64,000 nucleotides of DNA from Artemisia argyi (GCA_030686995.1 CM060696.1:115211949-115275948), one strand, 5' to 3'; positions 44,180 through 57,045 are shown, counted from the stretch's first letter. A program made the numbers and translations. Notes: generated by a model from the sequence alone, not told the origin.

Positions 44180-47100
44180 TGTCACAACTCACCATTTCAG
44201 GTCATTTCAGGTTATTTCCCGAACTTTGGAAAAACACTATTCATCAAACACTATTCATCAAAACACTATTCATCAGTTTACTATTCATCGTTTTCGAGGT
44301 CAATTTGATATTCTGAGAAACTTTTGGGAAATTTACTATTCATGGAACACTATTCATTGCGGGAAAAGATTTCATCATTCACGTGCATTACACATTTCAT
44401 CGTAAATTTAGTTTACGGGTATTCAAATTCGCGTAACCATATTGGTTCAGGTGCGAATTCATGCATTATCAGTAATAACATTTCATACGGACTGGGGATA
44501 GTCTGCATATCATCAGTAGGTCATTTACATGTTATACCACTCTTAGGATTTTCAAATTACTATATTCAGTATATTTAACGTTTTACGTATTACGATTTCT
44601 AAATAAACGTTAACACCCGGTTTATACACGACGAATATATCTAAATATTCCCACAATGGTCCCGACATATTTTTATATCCATTTTAACATCATAAAAGTT
44701 ATAACATTCAGTTACCCAGTATTTTGGAAATTTATTTTATTTATAACGTACGCGTATGAATATAACGACGGTTTTCGTGAAAACTAAACAATAATCACCC
44801 GATCACTCAGTAAATGTACCCAACATATTTTTAATATGTTTTTAACATTTTTATAACTAATTTCATCCCGGTATACTTCGTGAATATTTATTTCTAATAA
44901 AACCGATACCCGATCGTAACTAAAAACGCTAACTAGTGCAAATTTCATTCAAGGTTTCTAATTAATTCCCAAGTACCCTAACCCCCCCCCCCCCCCCCCT
45001 TCACCCCTTGATAAAACCGGCCATGTGCCCCTATTTTTAACCCTTGGCATTGATTCCTAAGTTATTTTACTAATAAACCTATATTAACATAACTTTACTA
45101 ATTTACATAATCATAATATCACTTTTCAACTAAGATCAAAAGTTCATCTTTCTCTTGCTCTCTTCTCAAACCCACGACCCCAAATCAATCTCATTGATCA
45201 AGTGATCATTTTTCATGAAGTAAAACACAAAAGTTGTTCATTTTACAAGTCTAATCAAGAATCAAGCAACAAAGACACAAGAACATCAAGCATAATCATC
45301 CAATAATCATCTCATTTTGTCAAGTAAGTTTTCATCTTTATTTTTTTATGGATCATCCTATTTTTACATGTATTACATAAGTATCATGCTAAAAACCATG
45401 TACAAGTAGCTATACCACACTTTATTTTGTCTAAAAAGAAACATACAAACCCTAACTTTTTAGTTATGAATCCCCTTGCTCTAATAACTTGGTTAGGAGT
45501 CCATGACACCCTAAGAAGGTGTATGGTAAGATTAGATTAGTCATGTGGTGATTACAAGAGGTTTGGTGATGGTAGAAATTGGTTTTTAACCTTGGAAACT
45601 TGATTTGGAACCTATTTTAGACATGCTGTCCCGTTTTGTAAAAATCTGGAAAATCAGTAAACACCAAGGAAACTTTGGCAAAATTTTTAGAAAATACTTT
45701 CAAAAACGAATCCGTAGGCGAAAGAACGGATTAAAAAGAGTCTATAACGAAGGAGTTATGATTTTTGCAAGATTGTAGACGAAAAGTATTTTTCAGAAAA
45801 TGTTTGCTGTTGGACGTTTTTCATTGGACAAAAAGAGACTTTAGACGTAACCCGGAGGAGCCGAGCTTTCCAAAATATATTACTACATACTAAGACGAAA
45901 CCGTGGATATAAAGAACAAGTAAAACGGACAAGTAACGACAAAGATATACTCGTTTGAATATCGGCTAAAACCCTTTTATAATTGACAGCTTTTAATATA
46001 ATTTGGCGCAAAAACTACGAAGTGCATTTTTAAGCTAAACATAATGTCAAGTACCGAGCTTTATAACTAACGTAGTATTAGTTATTATGAGTATGTTTTC
46101 ATCATTTCAAGGATTACAACCCGAGTATTTCAACGCTAACAAGGAAACTTACGTTATATATATATAAGTATATATATTATAACTAGCCATTTATATTTTC
46201 TAATAGCAATATTTTCCAAATTCTTGGATTATATATTTTTGGCAATACAAGTGTTTTTCCAAAGAGTAGAGTGGTATAGTAAACATGTGCATGGACATTC
46301 ATAACATCATTTCATGATCTAAAGTAGATCGTACATCATTCATATTAGGTTGCGGCTAGTATGCGCGCCTTGTTTTTCAGCTCAGTACATGTTCATGGTA
46401 CCATCATATTGGGTTACGACAGCAAATTGTTCATTGGTGTTCATTTCATTTCATCACAGTTTCATCAGTTGAGGTGAGTTTTCATAGCCCCGTTTTCAAT
46501 TCAACATTTTTGATTGTTTTCAAATCCCACGGGGGGAATACATTGCATCAATCATTTCAGTACGAGCCCAAGTATTCAAACATGTACATAGCTTAAGTTA
46601 CCTTGCCATGTGATAAGTCCCCTGTAACATCATGAACCGTTAATTTCAAGTACTAAGCGAGAGTGAGTGGATAGATCTATCGAGGGTGACGCCTCCATCC
46701 GTGGTAGTGGATACCAACAGTAAGCGGATGCATGTCATGTCTTTTACATTTGAATGTTTCGGCAGAACATTCGGGAGGGGCATAGAATTTCATCAGTCAT
46801 AGCTTCGGTGTCATGAGCTTAAGGCTATTGTACAATTTTCATGAGATTTTTATCTTGCACTTTTACTTGTGGTGGCCGTACATCAGTACATTTTACAAAC
46901 CTATGGAATTCACCAACATTCGTGTTGACGTTTTAGCAATGTATTTCAGGTTATTAAGGTAGCTCATGAGACATGCATTTGGACCTTCATGGAGTCGCGG
47001 AGTCGACGCGTCTCATCATTATTTCATGCACTTATGTAAACATTTGATCTAGTACGACTTGTTTTTCATAAACATGCAACACATTTTGGGGACCTCATTT

Positions 47101-47248
47101 TGTAAACTCTGAATTATTTCAATGATCAAATGCAGTATTTTTCCAAACGACACTTTAGGTCGTTCAATGTAACTGTAACTGTGGTGCTATGACAGACACC
47201 CCCAGGTATTCCATTCCGCTGCAAGTCAGGTAAATTGGGGGTGTGACA
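44180..47248 (+). repeat. 5' LTR of the young gypsy element
   Basis: This 3,069-bp LTR has inverted ends TGTCAC/GTGACA. Near the start are repeated CACTATTCATCA words (about 44236-44290). An 18-base C run lies at 44982-44999. Short frames within it recur at the same place in the other LTR. Confidence 0.95.
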
Positions 47249-47251
47249 GAT

Positions 47252-47263
47252 TGGCATCAGAGC
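47252..47263 (+). other. Primer binding site, tRNA-iMet-like
   Basis: TGGCATCAGAGC, three bases inside the 5' LTR, differs by one base from the standard TGGTATCAGAGC. Confidence 0.8.
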
Positions 47264-47440
47264 TAAGGTTATAGCGAACTAGGATGTATCTTGGACCCTA
47301 GACTATAACAGCATCATCATAGCATCTCATCATTTCATCATAAGTGCATAATCATGATACATGTTGTTTCATACATACCCTGTGCGAGTTATTTATACTC
47401 ATATCCGTATATGTATATCATTTTATTGACCTGGTTCACA

Positions 47441-47560
47441 AGTGACATGTCTTCAGATAATCACCCTGACATCCTTTTATCGGATTCCGACATTGAAGAT
47501 GCCTTGTCATCTTCCACTACCATTATACCATCAGTTGCACTTACACCACCATTAGTACTA
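47441..47560 (+). pseudogene. Gypsy gag N-terminus scrap
   Basis: The reading MSSDNHPDILLSDSDIEDAL at 47445-47504 matches the start of gag in Asteraceae gypsy elements of this type (an S-D-S-D-I-E-D-A-type opening, from memory). Downstream the reading decays after about 40 residues, and nothing of the capsid core or zinc knuckle is recognisable up to about 49850. Confidence 0.6.
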
Positions 47561-49849
47561 TTGATTTGCCATAGGAACAGAGTCTTCCTATCATTCAGCC
47601 CGTACATAGAATGCCTTTTGGTAGTGTATTCAGAATTTATCTTAATGGACTTATTAGGATGCTTATTGCAAGGAAGATAGTGTGTTTTCTTTCCATCACT
47701 AGTAGGGCACTCACTACTCAGGTACTATCACCACCATCAGTTACTTATTACACTATTGGCCTTCCCACAGTGTGTACTTTAGTTTTACCTTTTGGATGTT
47801 GCGAGGTAGCACGAAAGAGGGTAGTATTTCATTCACTGGTACCATCATTGTCATTTCCCTTTTTCCATTCCCACTTGACATGAACTAGATGACACCTAGT
47901 AGAAAATACCAATAACACGGACTCAACAGAAACATCCGCAGATTCTTCAGGAATTAGGTTGATTTCGTTTTTGACGAATTAGAAGACTATTACCATTCGA
48001 CAAGATTCACTCACGTATCCAATACACCATTCAAGCTATTTTACTATCATATGGGGAAATTGTTTTACAGAAAAATTTCTGAAGTAAGCTATTTTAATTC
48101 CATCCTATAAATTGATTTTTCTGTCATTACACCAAGTATTTACTATTGTTACGCGAAGCAATTTTCATGTTATTTGAAAGAAAACATCAGGATACCATTT
48201 TAATAACAATGCGTTGAACACCATCTAAAACTTTTGAGGAAAGTTATGATATTTTGACAAAATCTAACATCGCATCATTAGTCCTCAATTATACATAGCC
48301 TGATCACCTATGTAAAATTCAGGAAGGATTATGCCATGAAGGAAATAATTACCTTTTCAAAGGATTGTTAATAACAATCTTCATCCAAAAGTTTTGTAAA
48401 CAAAGGAACTCTTTCATAAACATCCATTTTGCCGAACTATCCCTGGATACTTACCCTACCTGTCACTCACTTAGCCATTAAGTTGAATTTTCCCATTGAC
48501 TTCCCTAGAAGAGACTTTCCATATCAATTACATGCAGGATTCCTCAATACAATAGAAGCAACGAAAGGAGTACAGAACTAGTAACCAGGACTAGAATTAT
48601 ATAGTGAGAGAATTCATAACTCAATAACAATTCTAAGATACTGCGAGACCATCCGAATTACCATCTTTAACCTAGTTGTCTAATGTTATTATTCAAGGGT
48701 ACTAGCTAGACTGAGCTACAGGATTGAACTCAATATAGATGTCCGCTGGACAACACAATAGAAATACACCAAGCTTCAAATTGAGACTGTAGAGCATTTC
48801 ATTTAAACATGGCCTCATCCATACATGAACTTTCCTGCAGTAAGTTTTCACAAAGTACAATTGTTTGAATCAAGAATATCGATGTAGATTCCTCTAAGGC
48901 ATTATGTCTAGAAATTTCAGGTAACCGCACCTTCATACCAAGCAAGGGATCAAACCAGAACATATCTCCTCATCTACATGGGAAAACAGAATAGACATTC
49001 ATCGACACAACATCAAGTGATACCTTCGTCTTGCCAATTACAACAATAAACAATTTCAGGACTTAAGTTAGTCTAAATACCTATGCTTGTAGTTATGCCA
49101 GATAACCACCAATAGACATTATCCAACCTCAGGAACTAAGTGTTATACATCTATGCATTTAAGCGAACATTTCCTATTCTACCATTTTATCCTTTTCAGT
49201 GTTTTCACTTTTAAATAAAGTTGATGCGTTTACATAAATCACATACCCTGTGGAAAAATGATTTCTGAAATTCCTATTTTGAACAAGTGCGATCCTTTTT
49301 GGTCAAACTTTAGCAACACTATTGTACAATGAGAAATATACATAAACATCAAACTTTGGTAAGCAGTCTTAATCACAACATGTTTGAAAACAGTTCCTAT
49401 TTCATAACTACTGGATTTTGAATCATCAAGGAAAATATTACTCAGTAAATCATTTGCTCCATTTTTCTAAATTCGTTTATTCAGAAAAGGATTTCAACTA
49501 AAACTCACAATCGCGAGACAAATTTCCAGAACCAATTTCTCTACAACATCGCTTATGCATTTAGGATTTGTGACTGGACAATAGAGAATATTTGGTATAT
49601 GTGGTGAAGGAATTAGGAGGAACATCACAAATTGATCACGAACTTCAGTAGTGGAGACCAAACCCACTAGACAAAGAAGGACATATGTCTTATCATCAGT
49701 TGGAACAAAACACAAGGAATCAAATTCTTACCTATATGCTATCCCTTCAGATAACGCCAAGTTCGAAGGACCGAACGTTATGGAATTAGTCACAAAGGTT
49801 TATTGTACCCATTTCAGTATTTCCTGTTAAGGAAACCGATTCAACTTGG

Positions 49850-50907
49850 ACCTCAGGTATTCATTTCAGGATTTCCTTCAGAAACCCATTTAGATGTGAA
49901 CATCACCTATCATCCTCAGAACGATGGTCAAAGCGAGAGAACAATTCAAACATAGGAAAGTATGCTCAGAGCATGAGTGATTGACCTTAGAAATGGTTGG
50001 ACTAATCACTTAACATAAATCAAATTCATCTACAACAATAGTTATCACACCAACAACGGGAAACTGGCAGAAGTTAGGTTGGTACATAACACACATCATT
50101 CGGATTGGATATCCTGAACAACAAACCATCCAGATTCAAGTAGGAGAACAAACTAAGTTAAAAGCATTGCCTTGGATTGGCACGATACAAATTGGATAAC
50201 AAGAAAGGTTGAACCTTTAGCATATTGGACTATTTAAGATTCATTTTAGAATCGACCAACTAGCATACAAACTTGAGTTCTGGCAGAATTCAGCAGTATA
50301 TATTACCAGTGTCACATTTAAAACAGTAAGAAGCGCAAACCATTGATTGATGGGCCAAACTCAGAAAAAGCTCAACTCACTAGTTCAGTAGGCATTCATG
50401 AGATAACCAGAATTTCCTACAAGTCAAGAATCAGTTACAAGTTCAATAAGTCGTAAACCATTAAAACTTCAAGTTCTGCAGAGTTATGCAAAAAGTTCTG
50501 CCTAGGGAAAGGCATGTTATCGTTCAGAAAACTTGGAAAGTTACACCAATATACACTGGACCATTTATATTTCAGACAGGGTAGGCCTAGTGGCTGTTAG
50601 ATTTGAACATTGCTAGAGAACAACAGGATTACACGAACATATTTCACATTTTCAGATCCCCAGAAATGACTTTCAGATGAGTCACTCATGATTCCATTGG
50701 AAGGGATCCAACCCAAATGACAATCTCAGACCTTGAAAGAGAACCAACAGAAATCATGGACCGTGTGGACAAACAGTTGAAACAGAGTCGAATTCCTATC
50801 GTTAGAGTTCGCTGGAATTCTCGAATATCATCACCTTTTCATCAATACATTCTCAGAGACCAACATAAACTGAACTTCGGGACGAAGTTCCTTTTAGGGG
50901 GGAAGAC
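49850..50907 (+). pseudogene. Gypsy integrase and pol C-terminus, decayed
   Basis: Near 49888-49950 the + strand reads DVNITYHPQNDGQSERTIQT, the conserved integrase segment (usual wording TAYHPQTDGQSERT), followed by a stop. Near 50750-50820 it reads EIMDRVDKQLKQSRIPIVRV then RWNSR, the family's C-terminal pol segment near the chromodomain-like end. Between them only patches survive. The frame then runs across the polypurine tract into the LTR. Confidence 0.7.
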
Positions 50908-53900
50908 TGTCACAACTCACCATTTCAGGTCATTTCAGGTCATTTCCCGAACTTTGGAAAAACACTATTCATCAAACACTATTCATCAAAACACTATTCA
51001 TCAGTTTACTATTCATCGTTTTCGAGGTCAATTTGATATTCTGAGAAACTTTTGGGAAATTTACTATTCATGGAACACTATTCATTGCGGGAAAAGATTT
51101 CATCATTCACGTGCATTACACATTTCATCGTAAATTTAGTTTACGGGTATTCAAATTCGCGTAACCATATTGGTTCAGGTGCGAATTCATGCATTATCAG
51201 TAATAACATTTCATACGGACTGGGGATAGTCTGCATATCATCAGTAGGTCATTTACATGTTATACCACTCTTAGGATTTTCAAATTACTATATTCAGTAT
51301 ATTTAACGTTTTACGTATTACGATTTCTAAATAAACGTTAACACCCGGTTTATACACGACGAATATATCTAAATATTCCCACAATGGTCCCGACATATTT
51401 TTATATCCATTTTAACATCATAAAAGTTATAACATTCAGTTACCCAGTATTTTGGAAATTTATTTTATTTATAACGTACGCGTATGAATATAACGACGGT
51501 TTTCGTGAAAACTAAACAATAATCACCCGATCACTCAGTAAATGTACCCAACATATTTTTAATATGTTTTTAACATTTTTATAACTAATTTCATCCCGGT
51601 ATACTTCGTGAATATTTATTTCTAATAAAACCGATACCCGATCGTAACTAAAAACGCTAACTAGTGCAAATTTCATTCAAGGTTTCTAATTAATTCCCAA
51701 GTACCCTAACCCCCCCCCCCCCCTTCACCCCTTGATAAAACCGGCCATGTGCCCCTATTTTTAACCCTTGGCATTGATTCCTAAGTTATTTTACTAATAA
51801 ACCTATATTAACATAACTTTACTAATTTACATAATCATAATATCACTTTTCAACTAAGATCAAAAGTTCATCTTTCTCTTGCTCTCTTCTCAAACCCACG
51901 ACCCCAAATCAATCTCATTGATCAAGTGATCATTTTTCATGAAGTAAAACACAAAAGTTGTTCATTTTACAAGTCTAATCAAGAATCAAGCAACAAAAAC
52001 ACAAGAACATCAAGCATAATCATCCAATAATCATCTCATTTTGTCAAGTAAGTTTTCATCTTTATTTTTTTATGGATCATCCTATTTTTACATGTATTAC
52101 ATAAGTATCATGCTAAAAACCATGTACAAGTAGCTATACCACACTTTATTTTGTCTAAAAAGAAACATACAAACCCTAACTTTTTAGTTATGAATCCCCT
52201 TGCTCTAATAACTTGGTTAGGAGTCCATGACACCCTAAGAAGGTGTATGGTAAGATTAGATTAGTCATGTGGTGATTACAAGAGGTTTGGTGATGGTAGA
52301 AATTGGTTTTTAACCTTGGAAACTTGATTTGGAACCTATTTTAGACATGCTGTCCCGTTTTGTAAAAATCTGGAAAATCAGTAAACACCAAGGAAACTTT
52401 GGCAAAATTTTTAGAAAATACTTTCAAAAACGAATCCGTAGGCGAAAGAACGGATTAAAAAGAGTCTATAACGAAGGAGTTATGATTTTTGCAAGATTGT
52501 AGACGAAAAGTATTTTTCAGAAAATGTTTGCTGTTGGACGTTTTTCATTGGACAAAAAGAGACTTTAGACGTAACCCGGAGGAGCCGAGCTTTCCAAAAT
52601 ATATTACTACATACTAAGACGAAACCGTGGATATAAAGAACAAGTAAAACGGACAAGTAACGACAAAGATATACTCGTTTGAATATCGGCTAAAACCCTT
52701 TTATAATTGACAGCTTTTAATATAATTTGGCGCAAAAACTACGAAGTGCATTTTTAAGCTAAACATAATGTCAAGTACCGAGCTTTATAACTAACGTAGT
52801 ATTAGTTATTATGAGTATGTTTTCATCATTTCAAGGATTACAACCCGAGTATTTCAACGCTAACAAGGAAACTTACGTTATATATATATAAGTATATATA
52901 TTATAACTAGCCATTTATATTTTCTAATAGCAATATTTTCCAAATTCTTGGATTATATATTTTTGGCAATACAAGTGTTTTTCCAAAGAGTAGAGTGGTA
53001 TAGTAAACATGTGCATGGACATTCATAACATCATTTCATGATCTAAAGTAGATCGTACATCATTCATATTAGGTTGCGGCTAGTATGCGCGCCTTGTTTT
53101 TCAGCTCAGTACATGTTCATGGTACCATCATATTGGGTTACGACAGCAAATTGTTCATTGGTGTTCATTTCATTTCATCACAGTTTCATCAGTTGAGGTG
53201 AGTTTTCATAGCCCCGTTTTCAATTCAACATTTTTGATTGTTTTCAAATCCCACGGGGGGAATACATTGCATCAATCATTTCAGTACGAGCCCAAGTATT
53301 CAAACATGTACATAGCTTAAGTTACCTTGCCATGTGATAAGTCCCCTGTAACATCATGAACCGTTAATTTCAAGTACTAAGCGAGAGTGAGTGGATAGAT
53401 CTATCGAGGGTGACGCCTCCATCCGTGGTAGTGGATACCAACAGTAAGCGGATGCATGTCATGTCTTTTACATTTGAATGTTTCGGCAGAACATTCGGGA
53501 GGGGCATAGAATTTCATCAGTCATAGCTTCGGTGTCATGAGCTTAAGGCTATTGTACAATTTTCATGAGATTTTTATCTTGCACTTTTACTTGTGGTGGC
53601 CGTACATCAGTACATTTTACAAACCTATGGAATTCACCAACATTCGTGTTGACGTTTTAGCAATGTATTTCAGGTTATTAAGGTAGCTCATGAGACATGC
53701 ATTTGGACCTTCATGGAGTCGCGGAGTCGACGCGTCTCATCATTATTTCATGCACTTATGTAAACATTTGATCTAGTACGACTTGTTTTTCATAAACATG
53801 CAACACATTTTGGGGACCTCATTTTGTAAACTCTGAATTATTTCAATGATCAAATGCAGTATTTTTCCAAACGACACTTTAGGTCGTTCAATGTAACTGT

Positions 53901-53972
53901 AACTGTGGTGCTATGACAGACACCCCCAGGTATTCCATTCCGCTGCAAGTCAGGTAAATTGGGGGTGTGACA
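50908..53972 (+). repeat. 3' LTR of the young gypsy element
   Basis: This 3,065-bp LTR is almost identical to 44180-47248. Differences seen are T to C at about 50940, G to A at about 51997, and a C run of 14 instead of 18. The target duplication GATAT follows. Confidence 0.95.
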
Positions 53973-53977
53973 GATAT

Positions 53978-54910
53978 TATTAAAGTGGATAGAGTTATTG
54001 ATGATATGGGTATTGACTTTACTTCATATTTTTTCTGTAACGTAGGAAATGGTAGAGATGTGTCATTTTGGTTAGATAGATGGATTGGCGACTTGAGATT
54101 ATGAGATTATGTGATAGATTCCCTAGGTTGTTTCATCTTGACAGGAGACCGGAGGGTAGGGTGGCGGATAAGGGAAGGTGGGTTGAGGGTGTTTGGACAT
54201 GGGAATGGGAGTGGATTATATAGCCTATAGGGAGAGTGAGTGAGGAAATGGAAGGGTTAATGGGTCTTTTACAAAATGTTTTCTTGTATAATGATCGCAG
54301 GGACACATGGCAGTAAAAGCTTAATGAAGAAGAGGGCTTCGCGGTTAAAGATTTAACAAAGATGGTGGAAGAGAGATTCTTAGATGTTGAGAATTCGGGA
54401 GAAGAGACAATTTGGCTCAAACTTGTTCTAAAAAAGGTAAACATATTTGTGTGGAGAGCTTTGAAAAGGAGACTTCCGGTTCGTGAGGAGCTTGATAAAA
54501 AGGGTATTGATTTGGATACCATTCTTTGTCCTTGTTGTAATAATGTGGTGGAATCGTGCGAGCATAGCTTGGTCATGTGTAGTATTGCCATGGGTGTTTG
54601 GGAAAAGGTTTATGGTTGGTGGAAACTTGCGGGAGTTAACGTCTTTACTATTAGGGAGATATTCTTACTAAACAGGGGTGTTAATCTTCCCAATCATTCG
54701 AATTTGTTATGGCAAGCGGTTCGTTGGTCCTCCGGGTACTTCATATGGAAAGAAAGAAATAATCGTGTGTTTAAAGCCAAAGTTTCAAGTGTTAATAGAA
54801 TTGTTCAAGAGACACAACTTAAAAGTTTTGAATGGATTACGAGAAGATCAAAAAAGAAAGCTATCGATTGGCAGATGTGGTTACAAGATCCTGGGAGGTG
54901 TTGTCAATAA
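53978..54910 (+). pseudogene. LINE B zf-RVT and C-terminus
   Basis: The frame 54362-54910 is uninterrupted for 182 codons and holds the complete zf-RVT domain. VNIFVWRALKRRLPVREELD leads to zinc residues CPCC (about residue 57) and CEHSLVMC, then WQAVRWSSGYFIWKERNNRV and the DWQMWLQDPG end. Between 53978 and 54361 the preceding domain has several stops. A shadow frame on the minus strand (54133-54591) is not a gene. Confidence 0.88.
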
Positions 54911-55014
54911 CTCTGAGTTTGTCGTCGCTTGTCAGTAGGCATTTGGGTTTCATGGATGATGTTTGGGTTGTAAGGCTCAGTGTGCAGGTTTCTGTTGTAA
55001 GGTCTTTGATTTGT

Positions 55015-55215
55015 GGTTATATTCCATGTATGGGACAGCAGAGTGTCATTCTGAGGTTGCTGAGAAGTGGTCTTCTTTTTGCCTGTTTGGGACAGCAGAC
55101 TGTAGTTATAAGGTTGCTGGCAAGTGAGCTACATTTTGCATGTTTGGGACAGCAGAAGGAAGATTTAAGATTGCTGAGAAATGGTGTGCATTGTGGCTGT
55201 TTGGGACATGATCCA
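55015..55215 (+). repeat. LINE B 3' UTR tandem repeat
   Basis: Three to four units of about 58 bp begin GGACAGCAGA (near 55031, 55089 and 55147, with a degenerate GGACATGATC near 55205). Each contains AAG(G/A)TTGCTG. They lie downstream of the ORF2 end and upstream of the A-rich tail. Confidence 0.75.
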
Positions 55216-56167
55216 CTTTTATCTCAATGTGGTGACTTTGCACTTTGCATTTGGATTTTATATGCTCACTGTTACATGTTCTAGATGTGTTTGTTTTTCC
55301 ATGTGGTCTGTCTCAGTTTGGTTGATTCTTGTTTGTGACAGCATAGTTGTGTTAGGATTTTGATGGGTATTGGTTGTTTTGTTTGTTTGGTTTTTGGGGT
55401 CCCTTTTAGCTTAATTGGCTTGATTAAGTAAAGGAGATGCCTTGTTTTGTTTTTGTTCTTTGTGTTTTTTAATAAAATTTGTCTTACAAAAAAAAATTAG
55501 TGTATCGCGTTAGAAGTAGGAAAACTGGCTTTATCATTAGTATATTAGCATGTACATCCGACTTAGCGCTTCTTCACTAGAGTGCACTAGTTGTTTTTAT
55601 TCGTTGTATTTATTACGTGAATTGTGGATTGTTGATATTAAGAAGCCTTAATGAGACAACATAATTGTTGATTGGCGGCATTAAGATTTCTTAAAGGAGA
55701 CCTATATATTCATAGAGTTAAGGGAATTTGGCACCAGCCTACAACCAATATTAAGGAATACAACGCGTTAATTAAAACAAGGACGTGACAATTCGATTAA
55801 TCAATAGGAGATAACTAGAGAGTAATAAGATTCTAAGTAAACACATTTACCTGTTATAAGAAGTTTACCACTTTATTTTTCCGCATAAGTAGTTTAATTT
55901 AGTTTAGTTAGTAGTTTCAAACACACTCTTCAAAACCCTGAGATTTTTAATTGCTTTTTCAAAAAAATTTAAAATAAAATACAAAAAAAAAAAAAAAAAA
56001 AAAATTCATCCCTCATTTTTAGACCTAACTCGTCATACATTTCGATATTCACAACACTTTTCCCCTTGAAAACGATCCCTCGTGTCTTGCCTATACTACA
56101 CTACATCGGTTAAGTACACTGCCTAGAAGGATCATAAAACTTAGTGGTTTTGCAAAATTCCGCACCA

Positions 56168-57045
56168 GTAATAAGACGTGATTTCTTTTAGGGCAGGTCG
56201 AAGAAAGTAAAAAAAAATGTATTGGATTAAGTGGGATTCGGTTTTTTCTTCATATAGGGCAGGCGGGTTAAACATTGGGTCTTTACGAGTAAAATTTTGG
56301 CTTTAATGGGTAAGTGGTGGTAAAGATTTAGGATTGAAGAGGACCCTTTATGGGTTAAAGTGGTTAGAAGTGTATATTGTGCGGATTGGGGGCTAGGTAA
56401 TAGGAATGGGGTGATGATATGTGTGGTGGTGGAGTGCGTCGAGGTTGATGATTGGGTATATTTAGATAAATTGGGAATTAGATTTAGAAATTTATTTTTT
56501 AGGACATTAGGAGATGTGTGGAACACATCTTTTCGGGATAATAAGTGGAGGGGTATTTTTAGGTTGCGGGGGTAGATTTTATAGGTTATATTATTTGGAT
56601 AGTAAAAAGGACACAAAGGTCGCAGAGAAACGAGAGTGGATTGAGAGGACTTGTTGTTGGTAGTGAGAGTGGGTAAGAGAGTCTAGGGGTAGATCATGTG
56701 GTGAGATGGAAGAACTAATAAGTGTATTGGGTGATTTTTTATCTTATGGTTGTAGGGATACATGGAGGTGACTTCATGAAGATGATGTGAGATTCACTGT
56801 CAAATCATTATCAACAATAGCGGATAACAAGTTCTTGCATGAGGGGGAAACGGATGAAAGCGACACTATGGAAAAAGCGTGTACCAAAAAAAAAGGTTAA
56901 CATATTCATTTGGCGGACACTTAGAAGTTAGATGTGAACTTGATAAGAGAGGTGTTGATTTGGATACTCTTTTATGTCCTTGTTGTAACGATGAGTTGGA
57001 AACAATCGATCATTGTTTGGTGCTATGCAAAATGACATCTCGCGT
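56168..57045 (+). pseudogene. LINE A C-terminal part with zf-RVT
   Basis: The sequence aligns with 1130-1975 of copy 1: NIGSLRVKI-type text, then the MEELISVLGDFLSYG stretch, then RGVDLDTLLCPCCNDELETI with the HCLVLCKMTSR zinc residues intact. Homopolymer shifts (for example AAAAAAAAAGG at 56885) break the frame. It stops abruptly at 57045. Confidence 0.8.

Larger units (their letters stand above)
44180..53972 (+). mobile_element. Young Ty3/gypsy element with 3.07-kb LTRs and decayed interior
   Basis: The LTRs 44180-47248 (3,069 bp) and 50908-53972 (3,065 bp) begin TGTCAC and end GTGACA. A perfect 5-bp target duplication GATAT (44175-44179 and 53973-53977) flanks it. The primer binding site TGGCATCAGAGC at 47252 fits initiator tRNA-Met, and the polypurine tract TTAGGGGGGAAGAC abuts the 3' LTR. 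By eye the LTRs differ by two substitutions plus a C-run of 18 against 14. The 3.66-kb interior is short for this group. Only scraps of gag, integrase and a C-terminal pol segment are readable. Long LTRs and the C-terminal wording suggest a Tekay/Del-type chromovirus. Confidence 0.93.
43387..55494 (+). mobile_element. LINE copy B, 5'-truncated, split by a gypsy element
   Basis: The pieces 43387-44179 and 53978-55494 join as one LINE: RT palm and thumb, the zf-RVT domain, a 3' UTR and an A-rich tail ending at about 55494. A 14-bp target duplication AATTAGTGTATCGC flanks it (43373-43386 and 55495-55508), the signature of target-primed reverse transcription. The 5' end is truncated inside RT (first residues SEAVEK), typical of incomplete LINE copying. 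It inserted into the solo LTR. Confidence 0.92.
42865..56167 (+). mobile_element. Athila-related solo LTR, split by LINE copy B
   Basis: The two parts 42865-43386 and 55509-56167 (about 1,180 bp together) form one LTR, TGATGAGG...GCACCA. The first 150 bp align with the reverse complement of the LTR end at 42361 (shared TTTGATCAA, CCCTAAATC and GTACTTTGG in order). LINE A sequence flanks both sides, and no internal domain is present. The target duplication is imperfect (GCATA against GTAATA). A TGACGCCGTCAC array fills 43068-43320. Confidence 0.8.
33872..57045 (+). mobile_element. LINE copy A, split into three pieces by later insertions
   Basis: The pieces 33872-34223, 42362-42864 and 56168-57045 read as one LINE when the inserts are removed. 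The first ends at ...SPFLFIMA, the second begins at GLNAMVCEAV, and the third begins with the ATAAGACGTGATTTCTTTT that follows in copy 1 (1-2330). It is 5'-truncated inside RT. The last piece covers the zf-RVT start (GVDLDTLLCPCCNDELETID) and breaks at 57045 into the repeat shared with 2835-3070. All pieces carry stops and frameshifts. Confidence 0.9.

Noticed and set aside
44103..44578. Frames repeated at 50717-51306
   Set aside because: They belong to the start of the gypsy LTRs. The N-terminal part of 50717-51133 is a real pol remnant, but the shared tail is LTR.
54133..54591. 152-codon minus-strand frame
   Set aside because: It lies opposite LINE B sequence whose + strand gives a clear zf-RVT domain.
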